DNA from: JBOHHR01 sp050740975 | GTDB lineage: Bacteria; Pseudomonadota; Gammaproteobacteria; JBOHHR01 | DNA: 51,707 nt | NCBI GenBank assembly: GCA_050740975.1 | Contig: JBOIEE010000011.1 | Span: 1 to 51,707, forward strand | Direction: 5' to 3' | Shown here: in pieces, positions 41,113 through 49,964 of the stretch | Layout: each line of letters starts with the position of its first letter | Position numbering within the stretch: position 1 is the stretch's first letter | Translations under genes and position numbers: made by a program | The notes under the pieces: generated by a model | The model's database searches: none | Told to the model about the DNA's origin: nothing | What the model saw: only the letters and a program-made list of their open reading frames with translations

Positions 41113-42723
41113 ATGCCGATTAAACACCGCCCCCTAATTCTTATCGTATTGGATGGATGGGGCTACAGCGACTCGATACAGTACAACGCCATCCATAGCG
41201 CGCACAAACCCGTATGGGACGATCTCTGGGCGCTTTACCCACACATGCTGCTGCGCTGCTCCGGCGTGGATGTAGGGCTGCCGGACGGCCAGATGGGAAA
41301 CTCCGAGGTGGGCCATATGCACTTAGGGGCAGGGCGCACCATTGACCAGGAATTCACCCGCATATCCCGGTCTATTGAAGACGAGTCTTTCTTCGAGAAC
41401 CCCATCCTCATCCGCGCCTTTGGGGACGCCAAACGGCGTGGATCTGCGGTACACGTAATGGGCCTGCTCTCCCCTGGAGGAGTGCACAGTCACGAAGACC
41501 ACATTTTTGCCATGCTCGATCTGGCCACTCACTGCAAAGTCGGCCCGGTCTTTCTGCATGCCTTCCTCGACGGGCGGGATACTCCGCCCAAAAGCGCCGC
41601 AGAATCGATCCTTAAAGCGCATAATAAGTTTCTGCAACGGATAGAGGGCCGATTAGCCTCATTCGTGGGCCGCTACTACGCCATGGACCGCAACCAAAAC
41701 TGGACCCGTACCGAGGCGGCTTATCGGTTGCTCAGGGACGGCCAAGCGCCGTACCAATGCTCAGATCCCTTCATCGCTTTGGATATGGCCTATGAACGAG
41801 GCGAGAGTGATGAGTTTGTCCAACCCACAGCGATCACACGGGGCGGATCGAGCGTGCAGATGAAGGACGGGGACGTCGTGGTGTTCATGAATTATCGGGC
41901 TGATCGAGCCCGCCAGCTTACCCTGGCGTTCACCGAACCAAGCTTTGCTTATTTTTTCCGCCGCCCCCTTCAGCTCGGGGAGTTTATTACCCTCACATCC
42001 TACAGTGCAGATTTTGATCTTCCCGTGGTCTTTCCTCCGGAAAGACTGAACAATGTCTTAGGCGAATACATCGCGGCTAAGGGGCTGCGTCAGCTGCGCA
42101 TCGCCGAGACCGAGAAATACGCGCACGTGACCTACTTTTTCAACGGCGGTGAAGAACGGGTGTTCGAAGGCGAAGATCGCGTCCTAGTGCCATCACCCCA
42201 CGTCGCGACCTACAACCAGAAACCGGAAATGAGCGCTAGTGCGGTCACCGACCGCTTTGTGGAAGCCATCCACAGTCAAAAATACGACGTCATTATTTCC
42301 AATTTTGCCAATCCGGACATGGTAGGCCATAGCGGTAACTTCGCGGCTACGGTCAAAGCAATCGAAGCGGTAGACCGCTGTCTCGGTCGCATCGTAGCAG
42401 CCGCGCAAGCCGTGGGTGGGGAGATCGTGATCACTGCGGACCATGGAAATGCGGAGCGCATGCGCAGCATCGAGACCAAAACCGAGCGTGGACAACCCCA
42501 CACCGCGCACACCACGAATCCGGTGCCGCTTATCTACATCGGACGAGCGGCGGAAGTGGGAAACACCGGCTCGCTCGTCGACATCGCCCCCACGCTGTTG
42601 TATCTCATGGGGATAAAACCTCCAAGCGAAATGACCGGGCGCTCTTTGATCACCCTGGAACCGCAAACAGACCAAAGCCATTATCGCTTGCGGCCTCAGC
42701 GCCGGATAAGCCGACTCATCTAA
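41113..42723 (+). CDS. gpmI: 2,3-bisphosphoglycerate-independent phosphoglycerate mutase
   Basis: Interconverts 3- and 2-phosphoglycerate in glycolysis and gluconeogenesis using two Mn ions. The 536-residue protein has the alkaline-phosphatase-type metal site and phosphoserine: LIVLDGWGYS at residues 9-18, S64 in MGNSEVGH, HAFLDGRDTPP, GRYYAMDRNQNWTR, NYRADRARQLT and ITADHGNAERM. It is somewhat longer than the usual about 510-515 residues because of a basic C-terminal tail (LRPQRRISRLI). ATG 41113 is chosen over a TTG at 41086. It is divergent from the rhodanese-secB-gpsA operon, as in E. coli, and precedes the processing-protease gene, another conserved link. Confidence 0.95.
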   Translation: MPIKHRPLILIVLDGWGYSDSIQYNAIHSAHKPVWDDLWALYPHMLLRCSGVDVGLPDGQMGNSEVGHMHLGAGRTIDQEFTRISRSIEDESFFENPILIRAFGDAKRRGSAVHVMGLLSPGGVHSHEDHIFAMLDLATHCKVGPVFLHAFLDGRDTPPKSAAESILKAHNKFLQRIEGRLASFVGRYYAMDRNQNWTRTEAAYRLLRDGQAPYQCSDPFIALDMAYERGESDEFVQPTAITRGGSSVQMKDGDVVVFMNYRADRARQLTLAFTEPSFAYFFRRPLQLGEFITLTSYSADFDLPVVFPPERLNNVLGEYIAAKGLRQLRIAETEKYAHVTYFFNGGEERVFEGEDRVLVPSPHVATYNQKPEMSASAVTDRFVEAIHSQKYDVIISNFANPDMVGHSGNFAATVKAIEAVDRCLGRIVAAAQAVGGEIVITADHGNAERMRSIETKTERGQPHTAHTTNPVPLIYIGRAAEVGNTGSLVDIAPTLLYLMGIKPPSEMTGRSLITLEPQTDQSHYRLRPQRRISRLI

Positions 42724-42788
42724 AGGGCTGCGGTTTGACCTGAAACCCGCGCTGGCAGAAAATGCTCAATCCTTCACCGGAGACACTT

Positions 42789-44093
42789 ATGAAACACAAG
42801 ATGTGCACTTTTGGCCTTTTGGCCCTCGTTTCGATCGTGAGCTTGGCAACGATCGAGGTCGATGCCGAATCAGACGCCGTAATAGAATCCGAGCAGGATC
42901 TACCATGGCGCGAGCTGCGCACATTTACCGAAGTATTCGCTAAAGTCAAAAACGATTACGTCGAGCCGATAAAGGATAAGCAACTGCTGGAAAACGCGAT
43001 CCGCGGAATGCTGACTGGGCTTGACCCCCACTCCGCCTATCTCGATCCGGAAGACTATAAAGGACTGCAGGAAGGGACCACTGGCGAGTTTGGCGGTTTA
43101 GGAATCGAAGTGAGTATAGAGAACGATTTCGTCAAAGTAATCGCACCGATCGACGACACACCGGCTCAGCGCGCCGGGGTCAAACCGGGAGATGTCATTA
43201 CCAAACTGGACGACACGCCCGTCAAAGGTATGTCCCTAAACGACGCGGTCAAACACATGCGCGGCAAACCGGGTTCGCCGATCACCTTAACCATCGTTCG
43301 CGAGGGAGTAGAGAAACCTCTTAAGATTGTCATCACACGGGCTGTTATCAAAGTAGAAAGTGTAAAAAATGAGTTCTTGGAGCCCGATTTCGCTTATGTT
43401 CGGATCTCACATTTTCAGGAGCGCACGGCGGAAGATCTGCGCCGCGCGTTACGTGAGATAAGAACAGAAAACAAAGGGGCGTTGAAGGGTATGGTATTGG
43501 ATCTGCGCAATAACCCAGGCGGTATTTTGAGCTCGGCCGTTTCTGTAGCCGATGCCTTTATCGACAAGGGCTTGATCGTCTACACCGAGGGTAGGGTGGA
43601 AGATTCGCAGTTGCGGTTTAACGCCAAGCCGGATGATCTCTTAAGTGGCGCCCCCATGGTCGTGCTGGTGAATGGCGGCTCGGCTTCGGCCTCGGAAATC
43701 GTCGCCGGCGCCCTGCAAGATACCCGGCGGGGCATCATCATGGGCAGCCGCACCTTCGGAAAGGGCTCCGTACAGACGATCCTGCCCATGAGCAATCAGG
43801 CTGCGCTAAAGCTCACCACAGCTCTGTATTACACCCCTTCCGGAAGATCGATCCAGGCGGAGGGCATAAAACCCGACATCATCTTGGATAAGGTGGAGGT
43901 CGCGGTTGTTGACGACGACCCGCACAGTCTTAAGGAAGCGGATCTGTCGCGTCATATTGCCAACGGCAAACAAAAGACAAAAAGCAGTGAGGCCCAAAAG
44001 CCAGCAAAGTCCATGGCCTCGAGCGACTACGAGCTTTACGAAGCCCTAAACCTGCTGAAGGGGCTGGCCTTAAGCAAAGCCGCTAAAGGCTAA
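42789..44093 (+). CDS. S41 family C-terminal processing protease (CtpA-like) with PDZ domain
   Basis: A 434-residue periplasmic protease with an N-terminal signal peptide (about residues 1-26), an insertion rich in charged residues, a PDZ domain (about 100-185; GLGIEVSIENDF, TPAQRAGVKPGDVI) and the S41 catalytic core. The Ser-Lys dyad is S300 in GGSASASEIVAGAL and K325 in RTFGKGSVQT, 25 residues apart as expected. Such proteases trim peptidoglycan-hydrolase regulators or C-terminal tails of envelope proteins. ATG 42789 is preceded by a good GGAG ribosome-binding site, and an upstream in-frame ATG at 42762 is rejected. It follows gpmI by 65 bases, where some gammaproteobacteria have an envC gene between them. 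Confidence 0.93.
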   Translation: MKHKMCTFGLLALVSIVSLATIEVDAESDAVIESEQDLPWRELRTFTEVFAKVKNDYVEPIKDKQLLENAIRGMLTGLDPHSAYLDPEDYKGLQEGTTGEFGGLGIEVSIENDFVKVIAPIDDTPAQRAGVKPGDVITKLDDTPVKGMSLNDAVKHMRGKPGSPITLTIVREGVEKPLKIVITRAVIKVESVKNEFLEPDFAYVRISHFQERTAEDLRRALREIRTENKGALKGMVLDLRNNPGGILSSAVSVADAFIDKGLIVYTEGRVEDSQLRFNAKPDDLLSGAPMVVLVNGGSASASEIVAGALQDTRRGIIMGSRTFGKGSVQTILPMSNQAALKLTTALYYTPSGRSIQAEGIKPDIILDKVEVAVVDDDPHSLKEADLSRHIANGKQKTKSSEAQKPAKSMASSDYELYEALNLLKGLALSKAAKG

Positions 44094-44118
44094 CGCGCTC
44101 ATCGGACAAGGTGAAAGA

Positions 44119-44685
44119 GTGGTAAGGGTTTTGGTCCCCTTGGCGCCAGGCTGTGAGGAGCTGGAAGCTGTAACGATCATCGACCTATTGCGTCGGGCGG
44201 GGGTCGAAGTGACGGCGGCCAGCCTTGACGGGGGCACCGTGCGAGCGAGCCGCGGTGTGTGCTTGGTTCCCGATACCAGCCTTGAGCAGGCACTCCAAGG
44301 GGAGTTCGATATGGTGGTATTACCCGGTGGTTTGACCGGCGCCGAGAACTTAAACGCGGACCCACGGATCCACCCGTTTCTGGTTTCCATGGCGGAAAAG
44401 GGCCGTTATATTACGGCTATTTGCGCTGCGCCTACAGTGCTTGGAAATGCCGGGCTGCTTGCGGGCAAGATCGCAACCGCTTACCCCGGATCTTTGGAGG
44501 CACTACATCTGTCTGGTGTCACCTTATCCGCAGACCCGGTTGTCGTAGACGGTACAGTGGTCACTTCGCGTGGTCCAGGGACCGCGATGGATTTTGCGTT
44601 GGTACTTATTGAGGTACTGGTAGGAAAAGGAAAGCGCCAGGAGGTTGAGGCGCGTTTGATGCGCCCTCACTCATCTGGCACTTAA
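44119..44685 (+). CDS. DJ-1/PfpI (YajL-like) family protein
   Basis: A 188-residue cytoplasmic protein of the DJ-1 superfamily, which includes redox-sensitive chaperones and glyoxal-repair deglycases. The conserved pieces are LAPGCEELEAVTIIDLLRRA at the N-terminus (Glu of the active site), VVLPGGLTGAENL and the nucleophile elbow ITAICAAPTVLG with the reactive Cys, then TSRGPGTAMDFAL. The start is a GTG at 44119. It follows the processing-protease gene by 25 bases and is probably cotranscribed with it. A hairpin of six base pairs about 90 bases downstream is too weak to call as terminator. Confidence 0.9.
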   Translation: MVRVLVPLAPGCEELEAVTIIDLLRRAGVEVTAASLDGGTVRASRGVCLVPDTSLEQALQGEFDMVVLPGGLTGAENLNADPRIHPFLVSMAEKGRYITAICAAPTVLGNAGLLAGKIATAYPGSLEALHLSGVTLSADPVVVDGTVVTSRGPGTAMDFALVLIEVLVGKGKRQEVEARLMRPHSSGT

Positions 44686-44872
44686 AGGAGTCGGGTACTG
44701 GCTGTCACGGCCCGCGGGTCGGGCGTCGATCCCCCGCTATCAGCCTACCAGCCAAAACAGTGATATGATTGGCTTCAATGGGCCCCACCGTGCCTTGGGG
44801 CTCTTCCTAATAAACCAATGACTACTAACGGCGGTATTCCAAACCGGTACCCTGCGGCTTTGGAGGTCAATC

Positions 44873-45280
44873 ATGGTAAAGCTCATTTCCTTTATTGTTT
44901 TTCTCGTGTTCGCTTTTGTCGTTACGTTTTTAGGGATCGTTCCGTGGGTCACGCAGTTCATGCAATCCGAAACTGCGGACAAGATGTTCGCCGTGTTCTC
45001 TTCGTCAAAGGAGGATGGAACCGACCGGTCCGATATCGCCGTTGACAAGTGTAGACAATTCGTTAGAGCGGAATCGGAAAACGCAACGACCGCCGACGTT
45101 GCTGGACAAAACCACCAAACCCAGTACCTTAACGACGGGGTTTACGCCGTGCGTGCCTACGTTACCGGGGACGCGAGTGGAGAGCGTGACATATACCACT
45201 GCGTGGTGCGCTACACTGGAGGCAGCGATGATGAGGAAGGAGAATGGAGCTTGGTGAGCCTAAAGCTCGGTGAGAAGTGA
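44873..45280 (+). CDS. Small membrane-anchored protein of unknown function
   Basis: A 135-residue protein with one strong N-terminal membrane segment (ISFIVFLVFAFVVTFLGIVPW, about residues 5-25) and a soluble, acidic domain of about 100 residues. Two cysteines (C60 and C109) could form a disulfide if the domain is periplasmic. I recognise no family. A near-perfect Shine-Dalgarno sequence GGAGGT (44863-44868) precedes ATG 44873 by four bases, so translation should be efficient and the gene is probably real. It has its own promoter region about 190 bases after the DJ-1 gene and converges with uspA. A palindrome-rich stretch follows. Confidence 0.75.
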   Translation: MVKLISFIVFLVFAFVVTFLGIVPWVTQFMQSETADKMFAVFSSSKEDGTDRSDIAVDKCRQFVRAESENATTADVAGQNHQTQYLNDGVYAVRAYVTGDASGERDIYHCVVRYTGGSDDEEGEWSLVSLKLGEK

Positions 45281-45301
45281 CGGCGCCCGGACGTTTTTTT
45301 T

Positions 45302-45394
45302 GGGCAGTTCGATTAATTCGAAGTGCCCGGCGGTATAGAAAAATCGCATTTTTGCTTTGCGAAGTGAAAAATTCCACGGTGGAATTTTTCGAAG
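45302..45394. repeat. Intergenic palindromic element, copy A (possible bidirectional terminator)
   Basis: Three hairpins are packed between two convergent genes. The first is GGGCAGTTCG / CGAAGTGCCC (45302-45311 and 45319-45328, one mismatch). The second is a short AAAAAT-CGC-ATTTTT palindrome ending at 45353. The third is a perfect 11-bp stem GAAAAATTCCA-CGG-TGGAATTTTTC (45366-45390), whose A-run and T-run could terminate both genes. Blocks at 45348-45360 and 45380-45394 are shared with the element near 3.75 kb. Confidence 0.55.
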
Positions 45395-45439
45395 TGGTCT
45401 TTATTGGCTCGCCTTGCAAAATGACGAATCGCCAGGCTC

Positions 45440-45904
45440 CTAGGGCGCGAGGCGGGTGCGCTCCGCAGAGGGTACCGTTAGAACTGGAATAGGCGAACTG
45501 CGTACCACGCGCTCGGCCACACTTCCCATCAACAGATGGGCTAAACCGGTTCGTCCGTGGGTACCCATGACGATAAGATCAACACCGCCCTCTTCGGCGG
45601 CGCGGATGATCTCCGCATAGGGGATGCCCGACAACAAGCGCCCTGATATCTTTACCCCAGACGCTTGGTATTTTTCCACCAACTTGTCCAGGCGTTGCTG
45701 CACGTTAGCTTGGTATTCCGCCTCTAAAGTTGGGTTGACAGGCATGCTGAGATCGCCATCCTGCAAGGACAATGCGGGCGAATGGTGAACGTGCAAGAGC
45801 TCAACAGAGGCGTTCAAGGCCGTCGCCAAACCAATCGCGTAATCCAAGGTATGCTCGGAGAGCGCCGAAAAATCGGTGGCGATCAGCAATCTTCGAATCT
45901 GCAT
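45440..45904 (-). CDS. Universal stress protein UspA family
   Basis: A 154-residue single-domain UspA-type protein, nucleotide-binding and usually induced by starvation or stress. It has the N-terminal RRLLIATDFSALSEHTLDYA, the VELLHVHH strand and the ATP-binding signature GTHGRTGLAHLLMGSVAERVVRSS with the typical G-x2-G-x9-GS spacing, then PIPVLTVP. The start ATG 45904 is 22 bases downstream of the rhomboid gene's stop on the same strand, so they are probably one operon. A regulatory link to the neighbours is not visible. Confidence 0.93.
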   Translation of the reverse strand: MQIRRLLIATDFSALSEHTLDYAIGLATALNASVELLHVHHSPALSLQDGDLSMPVNPTLEAEYQANVQQRLDKLVEKYQASGVKISGRLLSGIPYAEIIRAAEEGGVDLIVMGTHGRTGLAHLLMGSVAERVVRSSPIPVLTVPSAERTRLAP

Positions 45905-45926
45905 CTACGCTGTGATAATACTCCCA

Positions 45927-46544
45927 TCAGTGTGATTTGAACACAGCGGATCCTCTCCCCGCAAACAAAGGAACAAGTGCCATTCCGGCAACGAATCCAC
46001 TGACATGGGCCAACCACGCCACCTCATCGTTCTTGCCTGGCTCCATGAGAAAGGATGCCGCGAATTGGGTAAAGAAATAAAACACCAGTGCGCCGGTCAT
46101 GATTCGTTTGTGCGCAAACAAGGGGAGACACGCCCCCAGGATCCCGAATATAGCCCCGCTGGCGCCAATAAGTGGGATTTCGGAGTCGGGAGCGACGACT
46201 GCTTGCGCTAAGCCGGAAAACGCCCCGCAGGTAATGAAGAAAGCCAGAAATCGCAATCGCCCCAGCGTTCCTTCCACGCGGCTTCCAAAGAAGCCCAAAA
46301 AGACCATATTAACCAGAAGATGCTGCCAGCGAGCGTGCACAAACAGGTGCGTGATCAGGGTCAACAGAGGAGGAATATTCAAGAGCTCTGGAGACAGCTG
46401 GGCGCGGTCAAAAAGCACCGCCGGTATCATCCCGAGGCTCAGTATCAACACGTGATTGCGATAATCTCCAGTAAGGCTCTGGCCTAAAAAAACGAGCACA
46501 CAGCCCGCAACCAGAAGGTAACTCACGAGCGGAAACCTGCGCAT
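45927..46544 (-). CDS. Rhomboid family intramembrane serine protease
   Basis: A 205-residue integral membrane protein with about six transmembrane helices. The catalytic dyad is Ser129 in GASGAIFG and His180 in AHVSGFVAG; the HxxxN motif of helix 2 is visible as H75LLVN. Rhomboids cleave single-pass membrane proteins. No adjacent substrate is apparent. ATG 46544 is a clear start. It is upstream of uspA on the same strand and separated by about 150 bases from the large signalling gene. Confidence 0.9.
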   Translation of the reverse strand: MRRFPLVSYLLVAGCVLVFLGQSLTGDYRNHVLILSLGMIPAVLFDRAQLSPELLNIPPLLTLITHLFVHARWQHLLVNMVFLGFFGSRVEGTLGRLRFLAFFITCGAFSGLAQAVVAPDSEIPLIGASGAIFGILGACLPLFAHKRIMTGALVFYFFTQFAASFLMEPGKNDEVAWLAHVSGFVAGMALVPLFAGRGSAVFKSH

Positions 46545-46695
46545 AAGCGGCGATGATCTTACGTAAAACCGCCATCATTCTAACCCCTCGACGTCGCGTG
46601 TTGCAGGACCCCGTCCAAATTTGCTCTCAAATCCCGCGGCAGAGGCCTAAATTCGGGGGCTCCTTTGCCCCACGGCAGACCGCTTAGCCAAACGT

Positions 46696-49683
46696 TTACG
46701 AGGCCTCCCTAATGAACGCTTTTTTCGTGCTGGAGCGATGATGGTGTGCAAATGCCTCTTTCACTTGAGCACGCAGGTCTTCATCGTCCCAAGGCTTGCT
46801 CATAAATTTGTAGATCCAGCCCTTATTGACCGCTTTGGTAATCGTTTCGGGTTCAGCATGGCCCGTTAGTATGATGCGCACCGTTTCTGGATGGAGCTCT
46901 TTCACTCTACTTAGAAATTCGATGCCATCCATCTCAGGCATGACCTGGTCGGAGACCACAACCTGCACCGGGTGGGTCGCCAACAGTTCCAGCCCGGCGC
47001 GCGCGCTTTCCGCACTCAACACATCGCGGTTGTCTTGCTCGAGCAAGCGACATAGCACAGCCAGCACCACTGGATCGTCATCTACGATCAGAAGCGTCTG
47101 CCGGCTAGGCTTGTTAAACTTGTTGAATATCAGTCGCTTATCTTGCTCCAATAGCTGTGTTGCTGCGTCCTTGCAAAGCGGTTTACAAAAGTAATAGCCC
47201 TGTATCTCATCGCATCCTTGGCGCGCAAGGTAGAGCAGTTGGCCCTCGGTTTCTACGCCTTCGGCAATCGCTTTGAGCTTAAGGCTATGGGCCATAGAGA
47301 TGATAGTCACAGCGATCGCGGCATCGTCGGGATCAACGGTCACATTGTTGATAAAGGATCGGTCGATCTTCAGTTTGTCGAAAGGAAAGTGCTTAAGGTA
47401 GCTCAAGCTGGAGTAGCCGGTTCCGAAATCGTCGATCGAGATGTGGACACCGATTTCCTTCAAACGGCGCAGCTTGGTCATCATCTCCTTTGGGTCCTGC
47501 ATCACTGAGCTTTCCGTGAGCTCCAGCTCAAGAAAGTGGGGATCGAGACCGGTCTCGTCCACGACCCGAGCGACGCTGTCTTCTAACTGGTCGAATTGCC
47601 GGGCAGAAACGTTAACCGCAACAGGAATGGGTTTCGAGATCCCGGTATCTATCCACTCCTTGGCTTGCTTGCACGCCTGGCGCATTACCCATTCGCCCAT
47701 CGGAACGATCAGGCCGCTCTCCTCGGCAAGAGGAATAAACTGCACCGGAGAAATCACGCCGCGCTCTGGATGTTGCCAGCGCACTAACGCTTCCATGCCG
47801 GTGATCCGCCCGCTTTTGAGGTCCACTTGAGGTTGGTAGAAAAGGGTAATCTCGTCGCGTTCTAAGGCCCGCCGTAACTCGCTTTCCATCTCGACTCGCT
47901 TGGAAACCGAGGCCCCTATTCTGGTTTCGTAGAAACAATACCGATCGCGACCCAATGCCTTAGCGCGTGACAGCGCCATGTCGGCCTGCTTGATCAGCGT
48001 CCTATCATCTTGAGCGTCGTTGGGAAAGGTTGCGATCCCTATGCTGCTGCCCACGTAGACCTGTTGTCCCAGGAAGGAAAACGGGGTAGCGACGGCTTTT
48101 CGGATCTTTTCCGCTACCTGCGCGGCGATCTCCGCAGAGCCGATGTTCTCCAGGATCACACTGAACTCATCCTCTCCGATGCGCGCTACCGAATTGCTCC
48201 CTCGTACACAGCACTGGATCCGTTCCCCAACCGCCTTTAACAGCAGATCGCCGAACTCATGGCCGAGCGCATCGTTCACCAGCTTGAACCGGTCCAGGTC
48301 GAGAAACAGCAAAGCATGCACATGCTGATCCTCGCGCGGCCTGTTGATCACCGCTTGCAGGTGGTCATGGAACATGTTGCGGTTTGGCAACAAGGTTAGC
48401 CCATCTCGGTAGGCGAGTTGGCGCACCCGTTTCTCGGCATAGCAGGCATTAAGCAGCCTCGCCACCCGCTGACGCAGCACAGAAAAATGTACAGGTTTGG
48501 CGATATAGTCACTGGCGCCGCAAGAAAAAGCTCTGTCTATCGCGTGTTCGTCGTCCAGCGCGGTGACGATCAAGACAGGGATATCGGAGCCACCCGGCAG
48601 CTCCCGTATATGACCGCACGCGGTGAAGCCGTCCATCACGGGCATCACGGCGTCCATGAGGATCAGATCCGGCAGCTGTCGCTGGCAAAAAGCGACCCCC
48701 TTGGCGCCGTTGTCCGCCTCTTCGACCTGATAACCGTATTCTGTAAGCACATGGCGTAATGTGTGGCGCAGCCCTCGATCGTCGTCGACGACAAGAACTC
48801 GGGGCGCTTCTTGTCGGACAGTACTGTCGAATGTCTGCCGCACCCTGGGCTCGTGCCCGTTGCGCAAAGAGGCCGCACCCCGCTCAGGCTGATGCTCACG
48901 CGCTTCGAGAACCGCCATCAGGGTATTGAAGGAGTTTCCCATCTCGACGATGTCTTTCGTTCCCTGTAGCTTCGCGCGAATATTCATTTCTCCTGCTTCT
49001 GCGCGCTTCATGATGTCACCCAGGTTTCTTAGCGGGGCCGTCAGCCGTCCCGTGGTTGCGAGCAAGACCAGGAGCAGTAAGGAGGCGAAAGTGAACGACA
49101 CCCCCAGATTGGCCCTTAGAATCCTCCCCGCAAGGGAGCGTATGCCTTCCTTTCCCATCACCACACGCACGTACCCAAGGAGTTCCGCCGCGTGTGGGAT
49201 GGTGGCGAACGGCGGGTGGCGGTCCTCCCTGCTGTTCCTCTGAGCGTGCACGGGTGCGACAAAATACCAGTGCTCCTTTGTCGCGCGATCCAGGTTTAGG
49301 CGCTTTGGCCATTGAGCGGGACTCTCTGGGGGTAGGCTGGCGACGCCCTTAGCGAGCAGTAGCTCATGAGCCGGATCGAAAACACCTACCCCCCGCACTC
49401 CGGGAAAGGCCATTATCGCCTCGATTGCCTCCTTGGCGCTTTCCGGACTTCGGTAGAGCAAGGCCAGCGTGCTCTGCGCGGCTAGGGTCTGGGTGGCTCT
49501 TCGTCCCTGCCCAATAATAATATGGTCGCGCAGAAGCGCATTGGAGAGCGAAGAGACCGTCAGGGATGAAGCCAAAGCGAAGCAACCGATACCGACAGTG
49601 AAAACCAGCACCAACTGCTGACGGAAGCCAATGCAGCTCATCCTCGAGGCAACCGATTTCAATTCCTTTGCTGATTTAGCCAC
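46696..49683 (-). CDS. Membrane c-di-GMP protein: sensor-HAMP-receiver-GEDEF-EAL-receiver, probable phosphodiesterase
   Basis: A 995-residue protein that adjusts the level of the second messenger c-di-GMP. Order: TM1 (about 22-45), periplasmic sensor (about 46-190, CHASE8-like), TM2 (about 193-210), HAMP (about 211-265), receiver 1 (293-410, D343), GGDEF (425-585), EAL (600-845) and receiver 2 (861-980, D911). The GGDEF motif reads GEDEF at 502-506 and the upstream RxxD inhibitory site is absent, so cyclase activity is doubtful; GEDEF domains such as Caulobacter PdeA bind GTP and stimulate the linked EAL domain. The EAL domain keeps EAL (630-632), NVSARQF, DDFGTGYSS and EGVET and should be active. 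The start is GTG 49683 or ATG 49641. Two receivers on one chain suggest control by at least one histidine kinase elsewhere. Confidence 0.93.
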   Translation of the reverse strand: MAKSAKELKSVASRMSCIGFRQQLVLVFTVGIGCFALASSLTVSSLSNALLRDHIIIGQGRRATQTLAAQSTLALLYRSPESAKEAIEAIMAFPGVRGVGVFDPAHELLLAKGVASLPPESPAQWPKRLNLDRATKEHWYFVAPVHAQRNSREDRHPPFATIPHAAELLGYVRVVMGKEGIRSLAGRILRANLGVSFTFASLLLLVLLATTGRLTAPLRNLGDIMKRAEAGEMNIRAKLQGTKDIVEMGNSFNTLMAVLEAREHQPERGAASLRNGHEPRVRQTFDSTVRQEAPRVLVVDDDRGLRHTLRHVLTEYGYQVEEADNGAKGVAFCQRQLPDLILMDAVMPVMDGFTACGHIRELPGGSDIPVLIVTALDDEHAIDRAFSCGASDYIAKPVHFSVLRQRVARLLNACYAEKRVRQLAYRDGLTLLPNRNMFHDHLQAVINRPREDQHVHALLFLDLDRFKLVNDALGHEFGDLLLKAVGERIQCCVRGSNSVARIGEDEFSVILENIGSAEIAAQVAEKIRKAVATPFSFLGQQVYVGSSIGIATFPNDAQDDRTLIKQADMALSRAKALGRDRYCFYETRIGASVSKRVEMESELRRALERDEITLFYQPQVDLKSGRITGMEALVRWQHPERGVISPVQFIPLAEESGLIVPMGEWVMRQACKQAKEWIDTGISKPIPVAVNVSARQFDQLEDSVARVVDETGLDPHFLELELTESSVMQDPKEMMTKLRRLKEIGVHISIDDFGTGYSSLSYLKHFPFDKLKIDRSFINNVTVDPDDAAIAVTIISMAHSLKLKAIAEGVETEGQLLYLARQGCDEIQGYYFCKPLCKDAATQLLEQDKRLIFNKFNKPSRQTLLIVDDDPVVLAVLCRLLEQDNRDVLSAESARAGLELLATHPVQVVVSDQVMPEMDGIEFLSRVKELHPETVRIILTGHAEPETITKAVNKGWIYKFMSKPWDDEDLRAQVKEAFAHHHRSSTKKAFIREAS

Positions 49684-49964
49684 TTGTTGTCAGGGATGGT
49701 TTAGCCACGACGTGCCCTAGAAAAAAAGTCCGCCCCCCGGTCGGCGCTTCATTGTTTAAAGATATAGACAAGGCACCCACAATATTCGAGTTCGGTAAGG
49801 AACTAGTGGCGACCTAATGGTGATTCGGAGGGATTTCTAAAGATATTTACGCGATCTGGAAAGTCTGGAGTTACTTTAAGGGTGGGCGAACATGCACCGC
49901 TTGGGGTACACTCTGCTAACATGTGAAGGGCGATTGCATCGAATGGACGGAGAAGGCGTTTTTG
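49684..49964. other. Divergent intergenic region between the c-di-GMP gene and dsbC
   Basis: About 280 bases, A/T-richer than the flanks, without a recognisable gene. TACACT at about 49909-49914 could be a -10 box for dsbC, but no convincing -35 hexamer was found. Confidence 0.35.

Noticed and set aside
44762..44810. A GCCCCA/TGGGGC hairpin as terminator of the DJ-1 gene.
   Set aside because: The stem has six pairs, the following T content is low, and it is close to the next gene's leader; support is too weak.
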